A stretch of 64,000 nt of DNA from contig OY969700.1 in NCBI GenBank assembly GCA_963702035.1, positions 1,550,001-1,614,000 on the forward strand. The letters run 5' to 3'. Positions 26,119 to 34,612 of the stretch are shown here, piece after piece. Every line of letters starts with the position of its first letter. Positions within the stretch are counted from its first letter, which is position 1. The notes under the pieces are model-generated. The model made no database searches. It had not been told where the DNA came from and saw only the letters and a list, made by a program, of their open reading frames with translations. Source of the DNA: VRUE01 sp963702035 (GTDB lineage Bacteria > Actinomycetota > Thermoleophilia > Solirubrobacterales > 70-9). Both the position numbers and the translations under genes were made by a program.

Positions 26119-26436
26119 ATGGACATCCTTCGCAACCTCTTCGGCAACGTCACCAACGGGATCATCCGCTTGGCGGTCGCCGCGGGCATCCTCTTCTGCG
26201 CCTATCTGTTCATCGTCAAGCCCGTCCTGCACACGAGCGAAGAAGCCCTCCACTCATCCGGCCTGGACCAGATCGGCAAGACGCTGAACACGGTCAACGT
26301 CCAGGTCCAGCGGCAGATCCGCCACTCGTTCAAGCTGACCAAGTCCCAGGGCGGCAACCCCCAGCGCTTGATCAAGTGCGTCAAGCACGCCCACCAGGAC
26401 ATCGGGCGAATCGAACGCTGCACCAGGCGCTTCTGA
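26119..26436 (+). CDS. Small single-pass membrane protein, unknown
   Basis: This 105-residue ORF opens MDILRNLFGNVTNGIIRL and has one hydrophobic helix at about residues 17-35 (LAVAAGILFCAYLFIV). An amphipathic, polar tail with four His and two Cys near the C-terminus follows. I do not recognise a family. ATG 26119 is preferred because the longer frame runs antisense through pafBC. It is divergent from pafBC (93 bp between starts) and ends at a 74-bp dispersed repeat. Coding character is plausible because codon bias matches its neighbours. Confidence 0.65.
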   Translation: MDILRNLFGNVTNGIIRLAVAAGILFCAYLFIVKPVLHTSEEALHSSGLDQIGKTLNTVNVQVQRQIRHSFKLTKSQGGNPQRLIKCVKHAHQDIGRIERCTRRF

Positions 26437-26462
26437 CCTGACGGCCCCAGGCGCCGCCATGC

Positions 26463-26536
26463 GGCGTCCTCAGTCGGCCGTCTTCGGGTCACGCACTGAA
26501 GTGCGCTCCCCTCGTCAACCTCCCTGCGTCCTTGCC
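26463..26536. repeat. Dispersed 74-bp structured repeat, copy A
   Basis: This tract aligns without gaps to 61870-61943 over 74 bp with few differences (for example CCTCAGTCGGCCGTC is identical). Inside both copies is a CGCAC-NNNN-GTGCG hairpin whose stem is kept while the tetraloop differs (TGAA here, AAAA in copy B). Both copies sit between the 3' ends of convergent genes. The element is probably a bidirectional terminator or REP-like repeat. Confidence 0.8.
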
Positions 26537-26555
26537 TGGCGACCCCTGGACCGCG

Positions 26556-27650
26556 TCAGGCCGCTGCACGTTGTCCGAAATATGCCGAGCCCGATAGGGC
26601 GCGGTCGAAGCTCGACCAGGACTCGCCGGCGGGCAGCTCGCGCTCGAGCCGGTCGAAGCTGCCGAGGCGGCCGCCGAGGTTGTCGATCATGTGGACGAGC
26701 ACGGCCTCGCGGGTGGCCGGCACGACAGGCGAGCCGTGTTCGAGCGAGCCGTGGTGGCTGAGGATGATGTGCAGGACCGCCTGGGCCAGCCCCGGATCGA
26801 AGCCGGGGATCTCCTCGATCTCGCGGCGCACGGTGTAGTAGCCGAGCGGGATCTCGCCCTGCAGCCGGCCGGCGTCGGTGAGGTCGATCGCCAGCGGATC
26901 GTCGTTGTAGGCGACGGTCTTGCCGATGTCGTGCAGAAGCGCGCCGGCGACGGCGATCTCGCGGTCGATCCCAGGGAAGAAGTTGGCCGCCGCGCTGACC
27001 GCCTGGGCGACGGAGACGGTGTGCTCGAGCAGGCCGTGGCGATATGCCTGGTGGTAGACCTTCGCCGCCGGCGCGTCGCGGAAGCGCGCCCAGATCTCCG
27101 AGCGCTCGCCGAAGAAGCGGTCGAGCAGGTCGCGCAACTGTGGCTCCTGCACGGTCTCCAGCAGCTGGCGCAGCTTGCCCTCCAGATCCTCGAAGGAGAC
27201 GTCTGACTCGGCGGCGAGGTCCGCCGCGTCGTACTCGTCCGGAGAGGCCTCGCGCAGGCCGGAGAGCTTGATCTTCGGCCCCCAGCGATCGCTCATCTCG
27301 AAGACGCCGGCGACCTCGACCGCGGACCCCGGTGCGGCAAGCGCGTAGAGCTCCTCGGCGTCCTCCCAGGCGACCGCCTCGGCACCGCCGCTGGCATCGC
27401 CGAGCGTCAGGCGCAGCCACGGCTCGCCGTTGCGCTTGCGACGCAGCTCGCGCTGGCGCACGGCGTAGATGCCCTTCACGCGCTGGCCGTCCTCGAGCTC
27501 GCGCAGGCACACCCTGAGCGTGGTGGGCTCCTCCGGCTCAGCGGGCGTCGCGAGCGCGCCGCCGGTGGTGTCGATCAACGCCTCCTGGAACATCTGCGGG
27601 TCGAGCTGGTCCATCTGTTTCCAAGTTAGAGAGGGGCGCGGACGGTTCAT
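26556..27650 (-). CDS. YhaM-like 3'-5' exoribonuclease (OB-fold plus HD domain)
   Basis: This 364-residue protein has an N-terminal OB-like nucleic-acid-binding region (PWLRLTLGDASGGAEAVAWED, res ~75-125). An HD phosphohydrolase follows: HGLLEHTVSVAQ, then ALLHDIGKT, then HIILSHHGSLEHGSP. The same order occurs in Bacillus YhaM/CBF1, a 3'-5' exoribonuclease acting on RNA and single-stranded DNA. Metal ligands H, HD and HH of the HD domain are present. ATG 27650 is the longest start; ATG 27612 (MDQLDPQMFQEAL) is an alternative. A hairpin separates it from the fluC pair upstream. Confidence 0.87.
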   Translation of the reverse strand: MNRPRPSLTWKQMDQLDPQMFQEALIDTTGGALATPAEPEEPTTLRVCLRELEDGQRVKGIYAVRQRELRRKRNGEPWLRLTLGDASGGAEAVAWEDAEELYALAAPGSAVEVAGVFEMSDRWGPKIKLSGLREASPDEYDAADLAAESDVSFEDLEGKLRQLLETVQEPQLRDLLDRFFGERSEIWARFRDAPAAKVYHQAYRHGLLEHTVSVAQAVSAAANFFPGIDREIAVAGALLHDIGKTVAYNDDPLAIDLTDAGRLQGEIPLGYYTVRREIEEIPGFDPGLAQAVLHIILSHHGSLEHGSPVVPATREAVLVHMIDNLGGRLGSFDRLERELPAGESWSSFDRALSGSAYFGQRAAA

Positions 27651-27667
27651 TACGACCTCCGAGGAGC

Positions 27668-27710
27668 GCGTTCGCTCGTTGTCGGGCTATGCGCCACAAA
27701 CAGCGAACGC
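27668..27710. terminator. Hairpin downstream of fluC operon
   Basis: GCGTTCGCT (27668-27676) pairs with AGCGAACGC (27702-27710) perfectly, and pairing continues inward imperfectly. It lies 5 bp after the stop of the distal fluC gene on the minus strand and upstream of the YhaM-like gene. No U-tract follows. Likely terminator. Confidence 0.5.
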
Positions 27711-27714
27711 ACCC

Positions 27715-28080
27715 TCAGAGCACGCCGCCGAGCCAGTGTCCGAGGGCGACGGCGGCGAACCCCGCCACCAGCGAGAGACCGAGGTTGAGCCAGACGAGGT
27801 GGGTGTGACCGGCGTCGGCGAGGCGGTGCGAGTCGAGGATCCAGGTGGAGAAGGTGGTGAAGGAGCCGATCCCGCCGCCGGCGACGATGACCAGCGCCTG
27901 GCCTTCCAGCGCAAAGCCGGCGACAAGGCCCAGCGCCAGCGCGCCGCCGATGTTGATCGCGAGGATGCCGTGCGGGAAGGGGTGGTCGCTGCGGGCGGTG
28001 AGCGCGGTGTCGATCAGGTAGCGCGCCGCGGCCGCGGCGCCGCCGAGCAGGCCGACGGCGATCCATGCGGGCGCGCTCAC
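27715..28080 (-). CDS. fluC: FluC/CrcB fluoride channel subunit
   Basis: This 121-residue protein has four transmembrane helices and the CrcB hallmark sequences: GGAAAAARYLIDT, HGILAINIGGALALGLV with the pore Asn, and the central GGGIGSFTTFSTW containing the Phe-box and Na+-site. FluC exports fluoride as a dual-topology dimer; organisms with two adjacent genes usually build the dimer from one of each. Its ATG overlaps the stop of the other fluC gene by 4 bp, so the two are co-translated. Confidence 0.94.
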   Translation of the reverse strand: MSAPAWIAVGLLGGAAAAARYLIDTALTARSDHPFPHGILAINIGGALALGLVAGFALEGQALVIVAGGGIGSFTTFSTWILDSHRLADAGHTHLVWLNLGLSLVAGFAAVALGHWLGGVL

Positions 28081-28514
28081 GACGAGTCCCCTGGCGACTT
28101 CCCGTCCACATAGGGGGGGTAAGTCGCCGGGCGCCGCTCGAGCGCGATCCCGATCCGCACGAAGGCGAAGCCGACGGCCAGCGTCGCGCCGACATAGGCG
28201 GCGGCCAGACCCAGATACCCCCCGTCGACCATCTGGAACAACTCGAGCTGCATGGTCGAGAAGGTGGTCAGGGTGCCGCAGATCCCGGTGGTGAGGAAGG
28301 GGTGCGCGAGGCTGTCCTCAGGGTGATCGCGGAGGCGGGCGACGAAGTAGCCGAGCAGCAGCGCCCCGGCCATGTTGACCGCGAAGGTCGCCCACGGCCA
28401 CCCGCCCGGCCCGTGCGGCGTCGCCTCGGCCAGGCCGACCCGCGCCAATGCCCCGAGCACCCCGCCGACGTAGATCGCGGCCAGGCGGCGAAGGTCGAAT
28501 CGCGTCACTCGCAT
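28077..28514 (-). CDS. fluC: FluC/CrcB fluoride channel subunit (upstream copy)
   Basis: This 145-residue protein has four predicted helices with GVLGALARVGLAEA, WATFAVNMAGALLLGYF (pore Asn) and GICGTLTTFSTMQLE (Phe-box). It is the first gene of the two-gene fluC operon. An AGGAG Shine-Dalgarno lies 8 bases upstream of the ATG. The C-terminal tail is longer than that of its partner. I checked the 5' region for the crcB-type fluoride riboswitch and did not find a convincing match. Confidence 0.93.
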   Translation of the reverse strand: MRVTRFDLRRLAAIYVGGVLGALARVGLAEATPHGPGGWPWATFAVNMAGALLLGYFVARLRDHPEDSLAHPFLTTGICGTLTTFSTMQLELFQMVDGGYLGLAAAYVGATLAVGFAFVRIGIALERRPATYPPYVDGKSPGDSS

Positions 28515-28583
28515 TGCACGGTCTCCTATCAGCGTCGATGGACGTGGTAGGGACCGTCAGCGGATCGAACCGCGTTTATGAGG

Positions 28584-28601
28584 GAGCGAGCCCCATCGCT
28601 C
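28584..28601. terminator. Short hairpin after nucleotidyltransferase pseudogene
   Basis: GAGCGA (28584-28589) pairs with TCGCTC (28596-28601) around a 6-nt loop. It lies about 25 bp beyond the stop of the minus-strand nucleotidyltransferase remnant and upstream of the fluC pair. There is no U-tract. Confidence 0.3.
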
Positions 28602-28626
28602 GGTGCAAATAGTACGGCCTTTGTCG

Positions 28627-29165
28627 CTAACCCTCCGCGACCCGCCGAATCTGTCCCTCGAGCGCCTGCCTCAACTGATCCAAATGCTTCTTTTCGAGCG
28701 GCATCGCCTCAAGCCGCTCTCTCAAGACGTCCGGGTCAACGATCTTCTCTCGCAGAGCGTCGCTCACGAAGCGGTGATCCTTCTCTCGACCAGCCGCCAA
28801 CTTTGAAAGAACAAGATCGTGTTTCTCCAGACAGAGGCCCGTTGCCTGACGAGTGTTCTCATTCCGAATTGGAACCAGTCGCTCTGCCAGCCTGCCGGCA
28901 ACGTGGCGGTCTCCTGCCCAACTCCATGCGCGTAATAGCTGTGAGTGTCGTGGAACATGCTTCCCTCTCCAAGCACCCCGTCGATCTCATCCACTTGATC
29001 GCGGCGATGCAGCGGGTAGACATCGGCCTCGGGGGAAAGCAGCAGTTGCCCGGGAGCGTCTGGGTGTTCGCCGAGGATTGCCTGGCTTCCAATGACCACG
29101 ATCTCCTGATCGCCGGTGACATCCGCCGCGGCTCGAATGATGTGCTCTAGATCCTGACGACGCAA
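28627..29165 (-). pseudogene. DUF6036-type nucleotidyltransferase, broken by one -1 frameshift
   Basis: Read from TTG 29165, the protein runs LRRQDLEHIIRAAADVTG, IVVIGSQAILG and EADVYPL (nucleotidyltransferase Gly-Ser and acidic motifs), and on to LPAGWQ. The frame is then lost. In the next frame the expected continuation resumes at once: ERLVPIRNENTRQATGLCL, LSKLAAGREKDHRF, ending RRVAEG at 28627. Inserting one base near 28884 restores an open frame of about 179 residues. These proteins pair with a small helical partner, which is intact immediately upstream (1-bp gap). Either the gene is inactivated or a base was lost in sequencing. Confidence 0.78.
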
Positions 29166-29166
29166 C

Positions 29167-29505
29167 TCAACGGACTTCTTGGAGAATTTTCCGGCGCTCG
29201 TCTTCACGCACGACGCCCGCGAATGGAGTGCTTTGCCGTAAATCACGCATCTGTTCGCTGTCTTCGACCAAGCGTCGCTTGAGCTCAGGAATTGGAAGGC
29301 TCAGAAGCTCCTCCCATTGCTTGGCCCATCGGTGATCCACCGGGCCTTCGACCGCAAGCCATCCACCGACGCGCCTCCGGGCTCTGCCCAACAGCTCGGT
29401 ATCCAGCCGCTCGGCCACGAGACCGTGAAGGGCGATGCTGCGTAACTCAGCGGTCCGATGTCCATTCGGGGCGACGCGAGGAGCCTGTCGAGGGGAAGCG
29501 GTCAT
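29167..29505 (-). CDS. Small helical partner of DUF6036-type nucleotidyltransferase (antitoxin-like)
   Basis: This 112-residue protein has a compact conserved pattern: NGHRTAELRSIALHGLVAERL, ARRRVGGWL, AKQWEELLSLPIPELKRRL, and near the end LRQSTPFAGVVREDERRKIL. I recognise this as the small gene that commonly precedes DUF6036 nucleotidyltransferases; a toxin-antitoxin or regulator-type pairing is suspected but not established. ATG 29505 is chosen because upstream sequence in frame is antisense to the FAH gene. It is followed after 1 bp by the frameshifted partner. Confidence 0.72.
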   Translation of the reverse strand: MTASPRQAPRVAPNGHRTAELRSIALHGLVAERLDTELLGRARRRVGGWLAVEGPVDHRWAKQWEELLSLPIPELKRRLVEDSEQMRDLRQSTPFAGVVREDERRKILQEVR

Positions 29506-29608
29506 CTGTATCCGCCCATCTTCGCAAGCCCTGTCGTCATAGGTGCCATTCGGCAAGTTGAGCGAGAGCCGGCCGCGGACCCGGTCGATCTGGCAGAGTC
29601 CGGGCGCG

Positions 29609-30481
29609 ATGAAGCTCTGCCGCTTCGCAATCGACGGCGACTCCCCCGCGCTGGGGATCGTCGAGGGGGACGAGGTCGTCGATCTCTCCGCCGTCAACGT
29701 GCCGCAGGAACCGGCGGCCGCGCTCGATTCTGCCGGTCAGGAGGCTCTGGGACAGATTGCCGCGGACGGGCCGCGCCTCCCCCTCTCCGGCGTCCGCCTG
29801 CTGGCGCCTGCTGCTCCCCGCAAGTATCTGGCGATCGCGCTCAACTACCGCGACCACATCGCCGAGATGGGGATGGAGGCGCCCGAGGTGCCGGTCTTCT
29901 TCAACAAGCAGGTGACCTGCGTGGTCGGGCCAGGCGCCGAGATCCACATGCCGAAGGTCTCGACCTTCCTCGACTACGAGGCCGAGCTGGCGATCGTGAT
30001 CGGCAGGCGCTGTCGCCACGTGCCGGCCGAGCGGGCGCACGAGGTCATCGCCGGCTACACCTGCGCCAACGACGTCAGCGTGCGCGACTGGCAGGGCAGA
30101 GCGCAGACGATGCAGATCGGCAAGTCCTTCGACACGCACGGGCCGCTCGGCCCCTGGCTGGTCACCGCCGACGAGCTGGGCGATCCGAACGACCTCGCGA
30201 TCCGCTGCACCGTCAACGATGAGCCGCGCCAGGACGCGCGCACCAGCGAGATGGTCTTCGACTGCTTCCAGCAGGTCTCCCACCTCTCCGAAGCGTTCAC
30301 GCTCGAGCCGGGCGACGTAATCGCCACCGGCACCCCGTCCGGCGTCGGCCTAGGCCGCCAGCCGGTGCGCGACAACCTGCTCCACGTCGGCGACACCGTG
30401 CGGGTCGAGATCGAGGGCATCGGCGAGCTGGTCAACTCCGTGGTCGAGGAGCCGAACGGGTTCCTTGCCCAGCGAATCTAA
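29609..30481 (+). CDS. Fumarylacetoacetate hydrolase family protein
   Basis: This 290-residue enzyme has an N-terminal cap domain and a C-terminal FAH beta-fold. The FAH fold contains LAIALNYRDHIAEMG and YEAELAIVIGR (metal-binding Glu residues). GYTCANDVSVRDWQ, TMQIGKSFDTHGPLGPWLV and DVIATGTPSGVGLGR follow. The family hydrolyses or isomerises C-C bonds in 2-oxo acids during aromatic degradation. ATG 29609 is chosen because similarity starts MKLCRFAIDGD. The exact substrate is unclear. It is divergent from the nucleotidyltransferase partner gene. Confidence 0.9.
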   Translation: MKLCRFAIDGDSPALGIVEGDEVVDLSAVNVPQEPAAALDSAGQEALGQIAADGPRLPLSGVRLLAPAAPRKYLAIALNYRDHIAEMGMEAPEVPVFFNKQVTCVVGPGAEIHMPKVSTFLDYEAELAIVIGRRCRHVPAERAHEVIAGYTCANDVSVRDWQGRAQTMQIGKSFDTHGPLGPWLVTADELGDPNDLAIRCTVNDEPRQDARTSEMVFDCFQQVSHLSEAFTLEPGDVIATGTPSGVGLGRQPVRDNLLHVGDTVRVEIEGIGELVNSVVEEPNGFLAQRI

Positions 30482-30521
30482 GGGGCAGTCCAGCCCGCAC
30501 AAGAGCCCTGGACCTCGGTCG

Positions 30522-31583
30522 TCATGACTGCACGACCGCGGGGCGAAAGGCATCGTCAACGTCGAGGTAGTGCTCCGGGTCAACCATCAGGTCTTTCGCC
30601 AAGTCGACCGCCGCTTTGTCGCCAGTGAGCATGCGCCGCCACTCGAACCGCGCCTTCTGCTCACTTCCCGACAGAAGTCTCATCTCGAGCTGCGCCTCGA
30701 AGCTCGACCGATAGAAGTTGTTGCCGATGAGGCTCCCGCACTGGACCATCCGTACCCCAGCCTCGAGTCGCTTCCTGGGAAACGCCCGGCGCAACGCACC
30801 CGCCATCACATCCGCCAGGTCCTCGGCCTCCGACTTGACGATGTTCTGCGCCGCTTTGTCTCCACGCTCGCTTGCGTGACAGACGCCAGCCGCGAACCGC
30901 GCGACTTCCTTCTTGACGTTCTCGTCCCCGATCGCCAGGTCACGCAGCTTGTGAATCAGCGCTTTGCTGTCTTCGGGCTGGATTCCGAAGAGCTCGCACA
31001 TCCGCAGGAGCAGGACCGACTTGTTCCCCGCCTCGAAATCTCTATAGGCCTTGCGAATGGCGCGCAGTCCTACCCAGAACCCGCTTCCGTAATCGCAGGC
31101 AACCCAGTCGTGGCCACCGGATTGGTGCAGTTTACCGTCAGGGGCCCGAACGATCACGTTCGAACCGGTGCCCGCAATGACGATCCCGTCGGCCCCCAGT
31201 CCAAGGAGCAACGAAACCGCATCGTTGGCGATTCCAACCACTTTGATCCGCCCCCGGAGAAGGTCGGGCACCAGCTCGCCGAGCGCCACTCGGTAGGGGT
31301 CACGCGTCCACTCCGTGAACCCCGCCGCACTGACCCAGACGTAGACGGGCAGCGAGCCGGCAGGCTCCTCCTGAACCCGCATCTCGAGCGGCGCAAGAAT
31401 GCTGCGCAGCGTCTCGGGAATCAGGTCCGTGGGAAGCGCTCCCGAGAGAGTGTCGGCCACCTCATAGCTGCTTTCCGCGGTCGTCAACCCGTCGTCCACC
31501 TCCAGGATCCGCACGTTGGTCCTGGTTCCACCGGAATCCACCCCAACGAAGATCCCGGGGATCAAGCCATCATCTGAAGCCAC
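30522..31583 (-). CDS. BadF/BadG/BcrA-type sugar kinase or ATPase
   Basis: This 353-residue ASKHA-fold protein has the phosphate-1 motif IFVGVDSGGTRTNVRIL, the phosphate-2/adenosine region GADGIVIAGTGSNVIVRAPDG, GGHDWVACDYGSGFWVG, and a C-terminal half with VRMVQCGSLIGNNFY. This matches N-acetylglucosamine-kinase-like BadF ATPases. Three in-frame starts exist; GTG 31583 has GGGAGG seven bases upstream and is preferred. The start overlaps the end of the upstream membrane-protein gene by 22 bp, so the two are coupled. The substrate is unknown. It converges with the FAH gene. Confidence 0.83.
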   Translation of the reverse strand: MASDDGLIPGIFVGVDSGGTRTNVRILEVDDGLTTAESSYEVADTLSGALPTDLIPETLRSILAPLEMRVQEEPAGSLPVYVWVSAAGFTEWTRDPYRVALGELVPDLLRGRIKVVGIANDAVSLLLGLGADGIVIAGTGSNVIVRAPDGKLHQSGGHDWVACDYGSGFWVGLRAIRKAYRDFEAGNKSVLLLRMCELFGIQPEDSKALIHKLRDLAIGDENVKKEVARFAAGVCHASERGDKAAQNIVKSEAEDLADVMAGALRRAFPRKRLEAGVRMVQCGSLIGNNFYRSSFEAQLEMRLLSGSEQKARFEWRRMLTGDKAAVDLAKDLMVDPEHYLDVDDAFRPAVVQS

Positions 31584-32002
31584 GGATCGTCCTCCCTGGT
31601 GATTCCCGCTTTGCACAATGACGAAATCGCCGCGTCGATGTCCCGGGTTGCACGCCCTTGCTCGAGGAAGTGAGCGACAAGCGCGCGCCTCTGCACCCGG
31701 CCGGCGGAATCCTGGGTGGCGATCGCCCGCTCGGTTACAAGGCCAGCCAAGTCCTGTGGAACTGGAGGGCCCGTCGCCGCTCTACCGGAGTTCCCTCCGA
31801 TGCTGTTGATCATGGTCTTGAGCACACTCACCTGACGCATCAAGTCTTCCTTATCGCCTTTTGCACTCTTTATAGCTTTCCGCTCGAAGAAGAGGCCGGT
31901 GACGAGCCCGGCGATCAAACCGGTGACGAGCCCGGCGATCAACGAGACACCCTCGGTTAGCACACCGTCCAATCCATACCCTCCCAGAGCCGCAACGGAC
32001 AT
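31562..32002 (-). CDS. Small membrane protein with duplicated helix repeat, unknown
   Basis: This 146-residue protein has an N-terminal transmembrane segment built from GLVTGLIAGLVTGLFF, encoded by a 24-bp tandem duplication. A basic stretch (ERKAIKSAKGDKED) follows, then a helical region, then a C-terminal domain of about 60 residues resembling a small winged helix (VAHFLEQGRATRDIDAAISSLCKAGI). The ATG at 32002 is the first after a long unstructured antisense frame. It overlaps the BadF-type kinase gene, suggesting a membrane-bound partner. No family recognised. Confidence 0.65.
   Translation of the reverse strand: MSVAALGGYGLDGVLTEGVSLIAGLVTGLIAGLVTGLFFERKAIKSAKGDKEDLMRQVSVLKTMINSIGGNSGRAATGPPVPQDLAGLVTERAIATQDSAGRVQRRALVAHFLEQGRATRDIDAAISSLCKAGITREDDPWLQMMA
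31896..31943. repeat. 24-bp tandem duplication inside membrane helix
   Basis: Two adjacent 24-bp units (31896-31919 and 31920-31943) differ at one base. They are in frame with the minus-strand gene and repeat the eight residues AGLVTGLI, lengthening the transmembrane helix. Confidence 0.9.
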
Positions 32003-32134
32003 ATGCGAGGCGAACCTCCACCTGACTGGACGGAGGACATTAACGCACTCAGTCGATTCGCCGGAGGCGTCCCGGCGGGTCCTGTGGATCGGTTCCCGTC
32101 GGGCGCTCCCGGCCCGACCTGAGAGTCTGTCGGC

Positions 32135-33013
32135 ATGCTGACCGAGAGGGTTCGATCGTGGCAGCGAGCCGGGACTGTCGAGGACGTGCTCGGCAGGCAG
32201 CTGTTCGTCCATCGCCAGGCCGGGAGCGAAGACCCGCTGCTGCTCTTCCTGCACGGCTTCCCCTCCAGCTCCTATGACTGGCGGGCGCTGTTCGAGCTGC
32301 GCCCGGCCGGCGAGGCAACGCTCTGCTTCGACTTCCTCGGCTTCGGCCTCTCCGAGAAGCCGCGCGACCACGAGTACACGCTCGCCTGGCAGGCCGACGC
32401 CGCCGAGGAGCTGGTGCGGCGCTCGGGCGCGGGGCGCGTCTTCGTCGTCGGCCACGACATGGGCACCTCGGTCGCGACCGAGCTGATGGCCCGCGACCTG
32501 CGCGGCGAGCTCGGCTTCGCGATGAGCGGCGCGCTGCTCTTCAACGGCAGCATGCTGTTGCACCTGGCCAAGCCGACGCCGGGACAGAAGCTGCTGCGCA
32601 GCCGCCTCGGGCCGGTCTTCGCCCGGCTGACCAGCGAGCGCGGCTTCCGCGCCCAGTTCGCCCGCATCTTCTCCCCCGAGCACCCGCTCAGTGCCGAGGA
32701 GGCGGCCGACCAGTGGTCGCTGCTCGCCCACGGCGGCGGCGCGCGCGTCGCCCACCTGACGATCAACTACATGGCCGAGCGCGAACGCTTCACCGAGCGC
32801 TGGCACGGCGCGATCCGCGACTGGCCCGGCCCGCTCACCCTGGCCTGGGGCATGCACGACCCGGTCGCCAGAGTCGAGGTGCTGCGCGGCCTGCGGGAGC
32901 TGCGCCCGGGCGTACCCACGATCGAGCTGCCCGATGCAGGCCATTACCCGCAGATCGAACAGCCCGAGCTGATCTCGGCGGCGCTCGACAGCGCGCTCAC
33001 CCGCGCCTCCTAA
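32135..33013 (+). CDS. Alpha/beta hydrolase (haloalkane dehalogenase/epoxide hydrolase-like)
   Basis: This 292-residue protein has the oxyanion segment LFLHGFPSSSYDWR and the nucleophile elbow VGHDMGTS with Asp as nucleophile. The cap domain follows, then WGMHDPVA (acid) and the catalytic His in DAGHYPQIEQPE. An Asp nucleophile points to haloalkane dehalogenases or epoxide hydrolases rather than esterases. The substrate is not predictable. ATG 32135. It ends overlapping the convergent acyl-CoA ligase gene by 4 bp. Confidence 0.9.
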   Translation: MLTERVRSWQRAGTVEDVLGRQLFVHRQAGSEDPLLLFLHGFPSSSYDWRALFELRPAGEATLCFDFLGFGLSEKPRDHEYTLAWQADAAEELVRRSGAGRVFVVGHDMGTSVATELMARDLRGELGFAMSGALLFNGSMLLHLAKPTPGQKLLRSRLGPVFARLTSERGFRAQFARIFSPEHPLSAEEAADQWSLLAHGGGARVAHLTINYMAERERFTERWHGAIRDWPGPLTLAWGMHDPVARVEVLRGLRELRPGVPTIELPDAGHYPQIEQPELISAALDSALTRAS

Positions 33014-34596
33014 TCGAGGCCGTGCGGGTGGAGGTGGTCCTCCGCCATTCGCTTGAGGCCGACGCGGTCGATCTTGCCGGTCGGGTTGAGCGGCATCTCG
33101 GCGAGGACGACGACCTCCTCGGGCGCCTTGTAGCCGACCCGGTCGCGGCAGTGGACGATCAGGTCGGCGCTCGACGGGCGCTCAGCGTCGGGCCGCAGGG
33201 TCACGTAGGCGCGCACGTTCTCGCCGTGGACCTCGTCGTGGATGCCGACGACGCCGGCGAGGTCAACGGCGGGGTGCTCCATCAGCGCGCTCTCGACCTC
33301 GAGCGGGCTGATGTTGGAGCCGTCGTGGACGATCACCTGCTTCTTGCGGCCGAAGAACCAGAGGTAGCCGTCCTCGTCGGCGCGGGCGAGGTCGCCGGAG
33401 TCGAGCCAGTCCTCGCGGACGACCTCGGCGGTCGCCTCGGGCGCCTCCCAGTAGCCGGCCATGCGGCTGCGCGACCTGATCCAGACGCGGCCGACCGTGC
33501 CAGGCTCGAGCGAGCCGCCGTCCTCGTCGCGCAGGGCGATGCTGAAGCCGCCGATCGGCGGCCCGATTGAGCCCTGCTTGATCGGGCCCGCGGGCGGGTT
33601 GAGCGTCGCCAGGCCGACCTCGGTCATGCCGTAGCCCTCGTCGATCGGGAAACCGGCGAGCGCGGCGAACTCGGTCAGCAGCTCGGTCGAGACCTTGTCG
33701 GCCCCGGCGCGGCAGATGCGCAGGCAGGAGAAGTCCTCCGGCGCGAGGTCGTGATCGCGGATCAGCGCCGCCAGCGCGGCCGGGATCATCGCCAGGACGG
33801 TGGGCCTGTGCTCGCGCAGCAGCGGCAGCAGCTCGTGGGCGTCGTAGGTGCGGGCGACGATCGCGCGGCCGCCGACCGCGAGGGTGCTGAGCGTCCAGAG
33901 GAACGAGCCGATGTGCGAGATCGAGGAGCCGGGCAGGAAGACATCGTCGGCGCCGAGCCCGAAGGCGTCTATCGCGCTGGCCATCATCCAGCGCAGCGTC
34001 TCGTGGGTGTGGGTGACGCCCTTGGCCGGGCCGGTGCTGCCCGAGGTGAAGAAGATCGCGGCGGGATCCGCCGGCTCGGGAGCCGGCAGGCGCGCGGCGG
34101 GCTCGGCCTCGAACAGCTGCGCGAAGCGGTGCGCGGCCCAACCGCCCGCGCCGGCTTCCTCCTCTGGCGAGTCGCCGTAGGAGATCGCGCCCAGCGGCAA
34201 CGCGCCGGCAAGGCCGCTCGCGGCCAGGTCCTCCTCCCGCTCGGCGTGGGCGACGATCGCCGCGGCCCCGCTCACTTCGAGCGCGTGGTCGATCTCGCGG
34301 TGCGTGTAGCGGTAGTTGAGCGGGGTGACGACGAGTCCCGCCTTGAAACTGGCGAGGTAGTGGATCACCAGCCCGATTCGGTTCGGCATCAGCGAAGCGA
34401 TCCGGTCGCCGCGGTCAAGCCCCAGGTCGCGATAGGCGCCGGCCAAGCGGAGGCTCGCGTCCTCGAGCTCGCGCCAGGTCGCGCGGCGCTCAGCCGAAAC
34501 CAGCGCGACCTCGTCCGGCCCGGCCGCCAGGCCCGCGCCCAACAGCTCGTGCAGCGGCGCGGCCGGCGCCTCGAGCGGTGCCCCGTCGATCAGCAT
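33010..34596 (-). CDS. AMP-dependent acyl-CoA synthetase/ligase
   Basis: This 528-residue adenylate-forming enzyme has the P-loop FFTSGSTGPAKGVTHTHE, the A5 motif DEGYGMTEVG, A7 WLDSGDLARADEDGYL, A8 RKKQVIVHDGSNISP, and the A10 Lys in LNPTGKIDR. It activates a carboxylic acid as acyl-AMP and transfers it to CoA. Chain length and substrate cannot be assigned from motifs. ATG 34596 gives a complete N-domain. It is convergent with the alpha/beta hydrolase, and the toxin gene lies upstream. Confidence 0.93.
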   Translation of the reverse strand: MLIDGAPLEAPAAPLHELLGAGLAAGPDEVALVSAERRATWRELEDASLRLAGAYRDLGLDRGDRIASLMPNRIGLVIHYLASFKAGLVVTPLNYRYTHREIDHALEVSGAAAIVAHAEREEDLAASGLAGALPLGAISYGDSPEEEAGAGGWAAHRFAQLFEAEPAARLPAPEPADPAAIFFTSGSTGPAKGVTHTHETLRWMMASAIDAFGLGADDVFLPGSSISHIGSFLWTLSTLAVGGRAIVARTYDAHELLPLLREHRPTVLAMIPAALAALIRDHDLAPEDFSCLRICRAGADKVSTELLTEFAALAGFPIDEGYGMTEVGLATLNPPAGPIKQGSIGPPIGGFSIALRDEDGGSLEPGTVGRVWIRSRSRMAGYWEAPEATAEVVREDWLDSGDLARADEDGYLWFFGRKKQVIVHDGSNISPLEVESALMEHPAVDLAGVVGIHDEVHGENVRAYVTLRPDAERPSSADLIVHCRDRVGYKAPEEVVVLAEMPLNPTGKIDRVGLKRMAEDHLHPHGLD

Positions 34597-34612
34597 CGCG
34601 GGAGATGCTACG

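Noticed and set aside
28515..28583. Possible fluoride (crcB) riboswitch before the fluC pair
   Set aside because: CTGATAGGAG resembles the 3' part, but the remaining conserved segments are absent, and AGGAG serves as the ribosome-binding site.
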